Of a stretch of DNA of 64,000 nucleotides, positions 7,160 to 14,767 are shown piece by piece; the stretch's first letter is position 1, and every line of letters starts with the position of its first letter. The stretch is from Megamonas hypermegale (GTDB lineage: Bacteria; Bacillota; Negativicutes; Selenomonadales; Selenomonadaceae), in contig NZ_LT906446.1 in assembly GCF_900187035.1 (NCBI RefSeq), forward strand, positions 930,001 through 994,000. Direction: 5' to 3'. The notes below the pieces were generated by a model, which was given only the letters and a program-made list of their open reading frames with translations, was not told where the DNA came from and searched no databases. The position numbers and the translations under genes were made by a program.

Positions 7160-8791
7160 TTATAAAGTTGTCACATCATAAAAACTGTCTGCTTGATTAT
7201 CAAAAAATCTCATATTATATGCCATATAAAAAGCCATTTCCGCCATTGCAACAATATCTGGTTCTGTTGTATTTAAATCCATATAATTAGAATTTTTGTA
7301 TTTATAATGATAATCGCCATATAAATTAGTAAATACTACACTATGTGCATCAATATTATATTTAAATTCCCATGTATTCATTTTTCTATCCATCGGCTTA
7401 GAAACATCTGCACTAAATTCATTGACCTTTATTGTGTAATACGGTGGATTATAATTTGAAACTTTTAATGAAGTTTTATCCAAATAATAATCAACATGAT
7501 TATCACTTACATTAGAATAATTATTGCAATAAATCTGCACATATTTTTCTGGATAATCAAGATCAAGGCCAGCACAATCAAAGCCCATATCATTTAACTC
7601 AGAACTTAATTTAGCATTATCTTTAGCAAAACTCATTCGTTCTAAGAATATCCCTGTCAAAATTCTTTCCCATACACTTGGTTTATCTTCTTTATATTCA
7701 TAATCAGGTGGTGGTGGAGGTGCTTCTCTAGATGATAAAATTACCGGTTTAGGAGATACTACTGTAAATTTTTTCAACGATTTTCTTGGTAATTTATCTC
7801 TTTTCGGTTTATTTATCGGTGGTTGAAAACCCTTATTTTCCAGCTTATGTTCTGGTCTTCTTCCTACATTCATATTTGGCTTTTGCCCTGGTTTAGTCAT
7901 CGGCGGCTTAAAACCATTATTTCCTGGCTTATGTTCCGGTCTTCTTCCCACATTCATATTTGGCTTTTGCCCTGGTTTAGTCATCGGCGGTTTAAAACCA
8001 TTATTTCCTGGCTTATGTTCCGGTCTTCTTCCCACATTCATATTTGGCTTTTGTCCTGGTTTAGTCATCGGTGGTTTAAAACCATTATTTTCCGCTCTAT
8101 GTTCTGGTTTTCTTCCTACATTCATATTTGGCTTTTGCCCTGGTTTAGTCATCGGTGGTTTAAAACCATTATTTTCCGCTCTATGTTCTGGTTTTCTTCC
8201 CACATTCATATTTGGCTTTTGCCCTGGTTTAGTCATCGGCGGTTTAAAACCATTATTTCCTGGCTTATGTTCCGGTCTTCTTCCCACATTCATATTTGGC
8301 TTTTGTCCTGGTTTAGTCATCGGTGGTTTAAAATTATTATTACCTGATTTATTTACATTTACTTTCGATACTGGTTTATGTACTGGTGGATTTGGTCTAT
8401 TTGGTCTATTTACATTGGATTTTACTGGTGGTCTATGTACCGACGGCTTTGGTCTATTAGCATTAGGCTTTGTTACTGGTTTATGCATTGGCGGTTTCGG
8501 TTTATTTACATTAGGCCTTGTTGGTGGTTTATGCATTGTTGGTTTTGGTCTATTTACATTAGGCCTTGTTGGTGGTTTATGCATTGTTGGCTTTGGTCTA
8601 TTCACATTTGGTTTTGCTGCTGGTTTATGCTCTGTTTTCTTTGGTGGTGGTTGTTTCTTTTCCGTTTGATTAGGCGGTGGTGGTGGTACAGGTGCAGCCT
8701 CTGCCCAATTTATATGTATATAATTTAAAGACGTACAAAGGAAAAAAGCTATTGATACCACACCTATTTTCTTTTTTAAATTTTTTAACAT
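7160..8791 (-). CDS. Secreted Pro/Lys-rich tandem-repeat protein, 543 aa
   Basis: ATG at 8791 with AAAGGGG upstream. Signal peptide 1-32 (ends NWAEA). Residues 33-150 are Pro/Lys-rich with about five 16-residue units of the type PNVNRPKPTMHKPPTR. Residues 152-325 are six near-identical 28-residue units (NNGFKPPMTKPGQKPNMNVG then RRPEHKPG or RKPEHRAE), with a degenerate seventh. The basic proline-rich stalk would be extended and could bind peptidoglycan, outer-membrane anionic polymers or partner proteins. The C-terminal 180 residues form a globular domain with many Tyr/Asn and no known motif (NSNYMDLNTTEPDIVAMAEM near the end). Expressed upstream of the CsgG-like operon. Function unknown. Confidence 0.75.
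   Translation of the reverse strand: MLKNLKKKIGVVSIAFFLCTSLNYIHINWAEAAPVPPPPPNQTEKKQPPPKKTEHKPAAKPNVNRPKPTMHKPPTRPNVNRPKPTMHKPPTRPNVNKPKPPMHKPVTKPNANRPKPSVHRPPVKSNVNRPNRPNPPVHKPVSKVNVNKSGNNNFKPPMTKPGQKPNMNVGRRPEHKPGNNGFKPPMTKPGQKPNMNVGRKPEHRAENNGFKPPMTKPGQKPNMNVGRKPEHRAENNGFKPPMTKPGQKPNMNVGRRPEHKPGNNGFKPPMTKPGQKPNMNVGRRPEHKPGNNGFKPPMTKPGQKPNMNVGRRPEHKLENKGFQPPINKPKRDKLPRKSLKKFTVVSPKPVILSSREAPPPPPDYEYKEDKPSVWERILTGIFLERMSFAKDNAKLSSELNDMGFDCAGLDLDYPEKYVQIYCNNYSNVSDNHVDYYLDKTSLKVSNYNPPYYTIKVNEFSADVSKPMDRKMNTWEFKYNIDAHSVVFTNLYGDYHYKYKNSNYMDLNTTEPDIVAMAEMAFYMAYNMRFFDNQADSFYDVTTL
7825..8345. repeat. 84-bp coding tandem repeats, about 6 copies
   Basis: Six consecutive 84-bp units with only a few substitutions, encoding the 28-residue repeats of the protein at 7160-8791. 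Two sub-types alternate: units ending in GRRPEHKPG and units ending in GRKPEHRAE. The sub-types are grouped, which suggests recent unit duplication or gene conversion. Copy number is likely to vary between strains. Confidence 0.85.
8385..8640. repeat. 48-bp coding tandem repeats, about 5 copies
   Basis: A second, more diverged repeat array upstream of the 84-bp array in the same gene. It codes for 16-residue units of the type PNVNRPKPxMHKPPTR. The two copies around 8510-8600 are almost identical and the outer copies are more divergent. Confidence 0.75.
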
Positions 8792-9294
8792 AATTAAGAC
8801 CCCTTTAAATGATTATATAAAATCATTATTATATCTTTTCATTACCCAATTAAATATAAATTTAAAAATCGTAAATTAATATAATTAATGACTTTACTAA
8901 TTTACATTCATAATACTTTGATATAAAAAGTATATAAGTTAAAAATAAGTTTGTCAATGAACCCCACTTCATTTAATAAAATTTTAATAACATCTTAATG
9001 TTTTTTTAATATTTATCTTTATTTTACCTATATAAACGGTCAAAATTATCATCATCATAATATATAATATAAAATATAATTAATCTTAACATATATATAA
9101 TAAAAATCTATTTAAATAACATAAATAATTAATAATATATTCATTAAATTATATTAATGAAATACATATAAACATATTATTAACTTTATTATTATTCTAC
9201 AAATATTTTTCACCTTTATTACGAAATAATTTTGTCATAATAATTTTCTATATTATAATAATAATAAAATATTATTTTATAGGTAGATGATTAA
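8792..9294. other. Gene-free, extremely A+T-rich 503-bp divergent intergenic region
   Basis: No open frame of note and no RNA gene seen. It separates the minus-strand envelope block from priA. It carries the priA promoter at 9232-9259 and an inverted repeat TTCATTAA / TTAATGAA (9140-9147, 9154-9161). No DnaA-box cluster was seen. Confidence 0.6.
9232..9259 (+). promoter_or_regulatory. Sigma-A-type promoter of priA
   Basis: TTGTCA at 9232-9237, 16-base spacer, TATAAT at 9254-9259. Transcription would begin near 9266, about 30 bases before the priA start. Confidence 0.6.
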
Positions 9295-11718
9295 ATGAAA
9301 AAAATAGCTGATATATATATTAACATTCCTGTAAAAAGTATTGCTAAACCGTATACTTATTTAATACCGGAACAATTTGATATATTAACTGTAGGTTGTC
9401 GTGTACTCGTTCCATTTGGCAATCGCATCATGGAAGGCTTTATCATAAAGATATATCCAGATAATAATTCTATTGATACAACAAAACTAAAAGAAATAAA
9501 AGATATAATCGATACACAGCCATGGTTTACGCCTAATATGTACGCAACTGCAAAATGGATGGCAGATTTTTACATGTGTTCATTAGGTGAAACGATGCGT
9601 TTATTTATTCCTGGAAAAAATAGTGTGAAAATACGTCCTATCTTTAATATCAATGATAAAGAAATCCCCCTTGAAGAATGGAAAAAACTTTCGGATAAAC
9701 AACAAGCTCTATATAAATACATGCAAGCATATAAAGATGTTGATTTATTAACATTGAGGCGCAGTTTTGGTTCAAATGAAAATTTTATTTTTGATTTAGA
9801 AAAATTAATTAATAAAAATTATATAACAAAATCATATATTTATCATAAACAAGCAAAAAAAATATACACAGATTATATAATATTAAACACTTTAGTAAAT
9901 GATGATATTTTAGCTACGTTAAAGCGAAAGCCAGCACAAAAAAAAGCACTTATATACTTAAATGAAATAAAAGAAGCTAGTGTCACAGATTTAAAACAAC
10001 AGCACATTTCTCTTACAACATTAAAAGCATTAGCTCAATTAAATTACGTTAAAATTGAAAAAAAACAAGTTTTACGTGATAGTTATAAAAATATGCTCGT
10101 TAATAAAGCACAGCAACGTACATTAACTGAAGAACAACAAACAGCCATGAACACCATAGAAAACAGTTTATCACAAGGAAAAAATAAATTTCTCTTATTC
10201 GGCGTAACAGGTAGTGGAAAAACACAAATCTATATTGAAATGGCATTAAAAATACGCGCTTTGGGCAAGCAAGTTTTAATTCTCGTTCCTGAAATTGTCT
10301 TGACAGGTCAGCTCGTCATGTCTTTTAAACAATATTTTAACGATGATGTAGCCGTTATTCATAGCAAGCTTTCAGTAAATGAACGCAACGATACATTTTG
10401 GCGCATACGAACTGGACAAGTGGGGATAGTCATCGGTGCTCGTTCTGCTTTATTTGCTCCATTTTTAACTTTAGGTCTCGTCGTAATGGACGAAGAACAT
10501 GAAGCTTCTTATAAGCAAGATGAGTCCCCCCGATATCATAGTCATGATGTAGCGGAAAAAATGGCACAGATTTATGATGCTATATTACTTCTTGGCAGTG
10601 CTACTCCTTCACTTGAAAGTTTTTATAAAGCTCAAAACGGAGAATATACATTGCTTACTATGAAAGAGCGCATCGATAACATCCCTATGCCATTCATTGA
10701 AGGAGTAGATATGCGTGAGGAATTAAAACACGGCAATCGTAAAATCTTATCCCGTAAACTAAAAGAATTAATATCTACTACATTGGCAAAAAAACAACAA
10801 TTGATTATCATGCTGAACAGGCGTGGATTTTCTACTTTTGTAATGTGTCGCTCCTGCGGTTATGTTATAAAATGCCCACAATGCGGTTTGCCTCTCGTCT
10901 ATCATAAGCAAGGCAAATTGCAATGCCACCATTGCGATATCATTGAACCTGTTCCCGATATTTGTCCTAAATGTTCTAGCCGATATATTAAATTTTTCGG
11001 CTCTGGCACTGAAAAATTAGAAGAAGAATTATCTCAAACATTTCCTAATGCTAGAATAATTCGCTTAGATAGAGATACAACTGGTAAAAAATTTGCCCAT
11101 CAAGATATTTTAAAACAATTTAAAGCAGGTTTATATGATATTTTACTTGGAACTCAAATGGTAGCAAAAGGTCATGACATTCCTAATGTAACAGGGGTTG
11201 GCATCATAAGTGCAGATTCAAGTTTAAATTTACCCGATTTTCGTGCTAGCGAACGCACTTTCGCTTTAATTACTCAAACAGCTGGTAGAGCAGGTCGTGG
11301 CTCGCAAAAAGGTCATGTAATTTTACAGACATATAATTTAGAACACTATGCTGTACAATACGGTATGCAACAGGATTATATTTCTTTTTATAACGAAGAA
11401 CTCACATTGCGCAAAATGCTTTATTATCCTCCATTTTGCAATTTAATAAAACTCATTTTCCAAAACGAAATAGAAGAACAAGCTATTAAAATTGCTAATG
11501 ATTTTAAAATGGATATGGAAAAGTATTTTTCAGATAATGACAATATTCAAGTAATGGGACCAGCTCCAGCACTCATTTCAAAATTTAAAGATATGTATCG
11601 TTTTAATTTGCTCATAAAAACTAATGATTTATCGATTGTAAATAAATTTCTTCGTCAAAAAAATATTGATATTAATAAATATATCACTATAGATATAAAT
11701 CCAATTAATACTAATTAA
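9295..11718 (+). CDS. priA: Primosomal protein N' (replication restart helicase PriA), 807 aa
   Basis: PriA rebuilds replication forks away from the origin: it binds forked DNA, unwinds the lagging arm with ATP and loads the primosome. Seen here: an N-terminal DNA-binding domain (DIYINIPVKSIAKPYTYLIP), Walker A GVTGSGKT at 303-310, a DEEH box at 399-402, and a zinc-binding insert with paired CxxC motifs starting C518-RSC-521 and reaching CPKC. Later helicase motifs include GTQMVAKGHD and QTAGRAGR. The length is usual for the family. ATG at 9295 follows a weak ribosome site. It is transcribed alone from the promoter at 9232-9259. Confidence 0.97.
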   Translation: MKKIADIYINIPVKSIAKPYTYLIPEQFDILTVGCRVLVPFGNRIMEGFIIKIYPDNNSIDTTKLKEIKDIIDTQPWFTPNMYATAKWMADFYMCSLGETMRLFIPGKNSVKIRPIFNINDKEIPLEEWKKLSDKQQALYKYMQAYKDVDLLTLRRSFGSNENFIFDLEKLINKNYITKSYIYHKQAKKIYTDYIILNTLVNDDILATLKRKPAQKKALIYLNEIKEASVTDLKQQHISLTTLKALAQLNYVKIEKKQVLRDSYKNMLVNKAQQRTLTEEQQTAMNTIENSLSQGKNKFLLFGVTGSGKTQIYIEMALKIRALGKQVLILVPEIVLTGQLVMSFKQYFNDDVAVIHSKLSVNERNDTFWRIRTGQVGIVIGARSALFAPFLTLGLVVMDEEHEASYKQDESPRYHSHDVAEKMAQIYDAILLLGSATPSLESFYKAQNGEYTLLTMKERIDNIPMPFIEGVDMREELKHGNRKILSRKLKELISTTLAKKQQLIIMLNRRGFSTFVMCRSCGYVIKCPQCGLPLVYHKQGKLQCHHCDIIEPVPDICPKCSSRYIKFFGSGTEKLEEELSQTFPNARIIRLDRDTTGKKFAHQDILKQFKAGLYDILLGTQMVAKGHDIPNVTGVGIISADSSLNLPDFRASERTFALITQTAGRAGRGSQKGHVILQTYNLEHYAVQYGMQQDYISFYNEELTLRKMLYYPPFCNLIKLIFQNEIEEQAIKIANDFKMDMEKYFSDNDNIQVMGPAPALISKFKDMYRFNLLIKTNDLSIVNKFLRQKNIDINKYITIDINPINTN

Positions 11719-11783
11719 CATAAAATAAAACTATATTTATTAATAAAAAATTGATTATATTAACTATAAAGTCCTAGTAAAAA

Positions 11784-11807
11784 GCTAAAAAATTTCCCCA
11801 TTTTAGC
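11784..11807 (+). other. Hairpin in the priA-uspA gap
   Basis: GCTAAAA (11784-11790) pairs with TTTTAGC (11801-11807) over a 10-base loop. It may weakly end the priA transcript. The rest of the gap, 11719-11903, holds no gene. Confidence 0.35.
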
Positions 11808-11903
11808 AGGATTTTAAAACTCTCTATCGAATATAACAAGTAGGAAAAATAGCTTTGATAAAAGCTTTAAAATACACTCAATTTATTTTAGGGAGGGTTT
11901 GGT

Positions 11904-12329
11904 ATGTCAGTTAATATGAAACGTATTTTAGTTCCTATTGATAGCTCTGAAATTGCAGAACGTGCAATGCAACAAGCTATAAAAGTCAATCGTTTTGGTG
12001 AAGCAGAAATTCACATTCTTTATGTAGCCGATATCAATAAATTAGCTATTAATTCTTATTTATCGGGTAATGTTCTGCTTGAAATCAGCAAAGCTGGTGA
12101 AAGAATATTAAACGCAGCTTGTGATGAGTTCCCAGAATCCATGCATGTGGTTAAAGTTTATCGTACGGGCGACCCAGCAGAAGCAATCATGGATTATGCA
12201 AAAGAAATCAATACAGATTTAATTATTATGGGTAGTAGAGGCTTAGGTCTTGTTCGTGGTGTATTACTTGGCAGCGTAAGTAAATATGTTTTAGAACATG
12301 CCAAATGCCCAGTATTAATTGTAAAATAA
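11904..12329 (+). CDS. Universal stress protein UspA family, 141 aa
   Basis: A single Usp domain, probably a cytoplasmic ATP-binding dimer that rises under stress. The N-terminal strand KRILVPIDSSEIAERAM and the C-terminal ATP-binding signature GSRGLG-(9 residues)-GS, then VLEHAKCPVLIVK, are intact. Length is typical. ATG at 11904 follows GGGAGGG at 6 bases spacing. It is a single-gene unit ended by the hairpin at 12341-12390. Usp proteins vary widely in client and role, so a specific function cannot be given. Confidence 0.93.
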   Translation: MSVNMKRILVPIDSSEIAERAMQQAIKVNRFGEAEIHILYVADINKLAINSYLSGNVLLEISKAGERILNAACDEFPESMHVVKVYRTGDPAEAIMDYAKEINTDLIIMGSRGLGLVRGVLLGSVSKYVLEHAKCPVLIVK

Positions 12330-12340
12330 TTTAATATCAG

Positions 12341-12390
12341 AAAACTGCACTTCAAAAGCTAAATATCACTTTTGCTAGTGCAGTTTTTTT
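12341..12390 (+). terminator. Terminator of uspA
   Basis: AAAACTGCACT (12341-12351) pairs with AGTGCAGTTTT (12377-12387), followed by more T. The 25-base interior can form a second CAAAAG/CTTTTG stem. Confidence 0.8.
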
Positions 12391-12413
12391 ATTGCAAAAA
12401 AATGATTTAATTT

Positions 12414-12446
12414 ATAAAAAAAACCAGCCCTTAAAAAGAGCTGGTT
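12414..12446 (-). terminator. Terminator of the aroQ-pepP-efp operon
   Basis: On the minus strand AACCAGC (12446-12440) pairs with GCTGGTT (12428-12422) and runs into a stretch of T, just past the efp stop. Confidence 0.85.
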
Positions 12447-12453
12447 CTTGTGA

Positions 12454-13011
12454 TTAAGCACGTTCAATATAGTTACCAGTACGAGTATCAATTCTGAGTA
12501 CATCGCCTTCATTAACGAAGAGTGGTACACGAACTTCATAGCCAGTTTCAACTTTAGCCATTTTAGTTGCACCAGTTGCAGTATCACCTTTAACACTTGG
12601 TTCACATTCTACAACTGTAAGATTAACAGAGTTTGGTAAGCTGATGCCGATGATTTTACCTTTAAAGAACTGTAAGGAAATATCCATATTTTCTTTTAAG
12701 TAATTTAAAGCATCACCGAGCTGGTCTTTAGAGAGTTCGAACTGTTCATAAGTTTCGTTGTCCATAACAGTATACATACCATCAACTTCATATAAATACT
12801 GTACGCTTCTTGTTTCAAGATGAGCTGCTGGTAATTTTTCATTTGGGTTGAAAGTACGTTCAACTACAGCACCAGTCTGTACATTTTTAATTTTAGTACG
12901 AACGAAAGCTGCACCTTTACCTGGTTTTACGTGCTGGAAATCAACAATCTGCCATACACCGTTATCAATTTCAAGTGTAAGACCTGTGCGGAAATCACTG
13001 CTGGAAATCAT
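12454..13011 (-). CDS. efp: Elongation factor P, 185 aa
   Basis: EF-P enters the ribosomal E site and speeds peptide-bond formation at proline runs. Three OB-like domains are intact: KOW-like N-terminus with the conserved loop KPGKGAAF (29-36), where K32 is the position modified in many bacteria, a middle domain, and the C-terminal signature [16 protein letters not shown]. No modification gene (epmA/B, ymfI, earP) is next to it, so the state of K32 cannot be told. It is the last gene of aroQ-pepP-efp, a common Firmicutes order. The Pro-rich protein at 7160-8791 is a plausible local client. Confidence 0.97.
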   Translation of the reverse strand: MISSSDFRTGLTLEIDNGVWQIVDFQHVKPGKGAAFVRTKIKNVQTGAVVERTFNPNEKLPAAHLETRSVQYLYEVDGMYTVMDNETYEQFELSKDQLGDALNYLKENMDISLQFFKGKIIGISLPNSVNLTVVECEPSVKGDTATGATKMAKVETGYEVRVPLFVNEGDVLRIDTRTGNYIERA

Positions 13012-13071
13012 TAAAACATTCCTCCAAAATAATATTATTATCTAAATTTATAAAATGCAAAGCAAAAAGCT

Positions 13072-14154
13072 TTACATTATTTCAATAAGCCGTTTATCGC
13101 TTTGTGTAAGCGGCTGGCATCCATCAGCCGTAACTAAAACAGTATCTTCTATGCGAACACCGCCAAAGTCAGGCAAATAAATACCCGGCTCATCAGTAAC
13201 AAGCATATTTTTTAATAACTGCGCCGTAGGACTCAATGGCGAAAGACGTGGTAATTCATGTATTTCAAGACCAACGCCATGACCAAGACCATGACCGAAA
13301 TACTGTCCGTAACCGGCATTTGCAATATAATCACGAACAGGAGCATCAACTTCCTTGCCACTTCTGCCTGGAGCAATTTCTTTAAGTGCTAAAAGTTGCG
13401 CATTCAAAACAACATCATAAATTTCTTTTTGTTTATCACTTGCCTGTCCAATACAAAAAGTACGTGTTATATCTGAGTGATAGCCCTTGTAAACGGCACC
13501 AAAATCTATTGTAACAAATTCACCGTCATTTATCAACTTATCTGTAGCCACACCGTGCGGAAGTGCACCTCTTACACCTGAAGCTACAATTGTAGTAAAT
13601 GCTGGTCGTTCACTGCCCAATCTACGCATAACAGTTTCTAATTCACAAGCGATTTCATTTTCACTCATGCCGGGTTTTGCATATTTTAAAATATGGCTAT
13701 ACGCTTCATCACTAATCCAAATAGCTTTTTTTATTAGCTCGATTTCTTCATCATCTTTAACTACGCGCAATTCATCTAAATCAACAGAAGTAGAAAAATC
13801 TATATCTTTGCCTTGCAATAAGTTATTTAATTTAGCATACGCATTGTAACGTAATGAATTACCTTCAAAAGCTACGCGTTTTAATCCTAATTCTTCAACC
13901 ATCTGTGCAGTTTTACTGAGTAAACCTGTCTTTTGTTCAAATATAGCAAAATCAGTCTGTTGCTTTGCTTGCTCAATGTAGCGAGAATCAGTTATTAAAT
14001 AACAATCATTTGATGTGATGATAAGAATTGTATCATCACCTGTAAAACCACTAAAATAATGCAGGTTTTCTTCTTTATTAATAATTACACCATCACAATT
14101 TTGTTGCTTTAAGAATTCACGCAAACGAAAGATACGATTTTCCATATTATTCAC
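13072..14154 (-). CDS. Xaa-Pro aminopeptidase/dipeptidase, M24 family, 360 aa
   Basis: A cytoplasmic metallopeptidase that releases residues preceding proline. The C-terminal pita-bread domain has the expected metal ligands: D217 and D228 in DFGAVYKGYHSD, H288 in GHGLGHGVG, and two Glu in DEPGIYLP and RIEDTVLV. An N-terminal creatinase-like domain spans 1-125. The frame starts at GTG 14154, 4 bases after the aroQ stop with GAAGG 8 bases upstream; an ATG 3 codons later is possible. The symbols pepP, pepQ or ypdF are all used for such proteins, so I give none. Confidence 0.93.
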   Translation of the reverse strand: MNNMENRIFRLREFLKQQNCDGVIINKEENLHYFSGFTGDDTILIITSNDCYLITDSRYIEQAKQQTDFAIFEQKTGLLSKTAQMVEELGLKRVAFEGNSLRYNAYAKLNNLLQGKDIDFSTSVDLDELRVVKDDEEIELIKKAIWISDEAYSHILKYAKPGMSENEIACELETVMRRLGSERPAFTTIVASGVRGALPHGVATDKLINDGEFVTIDFGAVYKGYHSDITRTFCIGQASDKQKEIYDVVLNAQLLALKEIAPGRSGKEVDAPVRDYIANAGYGQYFGHGLGHGVGLEIHELPRLSPLSPTAQLLKNMLVTDEPGIYLPDFGGVRIEDTVLVTADGCQPLTQSDKRLIEIM

Positions 14155-14158
14155 GATT

Positions 14159-14602
14159 TCAGCCTTCTTCCTGTAATTTTCTTATAGCAACATACAATGC
14201 TGCTTTATAGCTATCAAGACCAAAACCACAAATTTGACCAACAACAACTGGTGCAATCACTGAATGATGACGAAATTCTTCACGTTGATGAATATTTGAT
14301 ATATGCACTTCAATCGTTGGAATTTCTATTGCAGCAAGTGCATCGCGAATGGCAATACTATAATGCGTATAAGCACCAGCATTTAAAATTATATAATCAT
14401 ATCTGCCACGAGCATCATGCAATTTATCAATAATTTCCCCTTCATGATTGCTTTGGAAAAAATCAATATTTACATCAGCTTCTTTAGCTTGCTTTTGTAA
14501 ATCTTCATTTATATCCTGCATTGTCATACTACCGTAAATTTCAGGTTCACGTGTTCCCAATAAATTTAAATTTGGTCCGTGAATAACTAAAATATTATTC
14601 AT
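14159..14602 (-). CDS. aroQ: Type II 3-dehydroquinate dehydratase, 147 aa
   Basis: Converts 3-dehydroquinate to 3-dehydroshikimate in the shikimate pathway. The usual signature is present: ILVIHGPNLNLLGTREPEIYG with N11, R18 and catalytic Y23, then NAGAYTHYS and the VHISN-x2-QRE-x-FRHHS segment with its histidines. I start at ATG 14602 because the protein then begins as in homologues; the frame extends to a TTG at 14620 that overlaps the GAGG ribosome site. First gene of the aroQ-pepP-efp operon. Confidence 0.95.
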   Translation of the reverse strand: MNNILVIHGPNLNLLGTREPEIYGSMTMQDINEDLQKQAKEADVNIDFFQSNHEGEIIDKLHDARGRYDYIILNAGAYTHYSIAIRDALAAIEIPTIEVHISNIHQREEFRHHSVIAPVVVGQICGFGLDSYKAALYVAIRKLQEEG

Positions 14603-14693
14603 CAAAATCACTATCCTCAAAAACTAATTAAATTATATTAAAATTTTATCATGAAATAAAAAAGCTGTAAATAAAAAGCCTTATTTATCAATG

Positions 14694-14741
14694 AAAAAAC
14701 CTCCCCACTAAATTTTATTTTAATCTGTGAGAAGGTTTTTT
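14694..14741 (-). terminator. Terminator of the alpha-glucoside PTS gene
   Basis: An imperfect stem pairs AAAACCTCCCCAC (ending 14708) with GTGAGAAGGTTTT (from 14727), with two C-A mismatches. T-rich tails lie on both sides, so it may also stop read-through from the other strand. Confidence 0.65.
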
Positions 14742-14767
14742 ATTTTATTTATGCTGGGGATAGCAAA

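Noticed and set aside
7823-8347. Long plus-strand open frame opposite the 84-bp repeats (and further ones at 8378-8728)
   Set aside because: These frames are products of the periodic coding repeat on the other strand. Their Ser/Ile/Trp/His-rich repetitive translations have no start site and no family look.
7825-8640. Regular repeats that might suggest a CRISPR array
   Set aside because: The units are contiguous with no unique spacers, stay in frame and code for a protein with a signal peptide.
8792-9294. Replication origin in the A+T-rich gap
   Set aside because: No cluster of DnaA boxes (TTATCCACA-like), and dnaA/dnaN are not adjacent.
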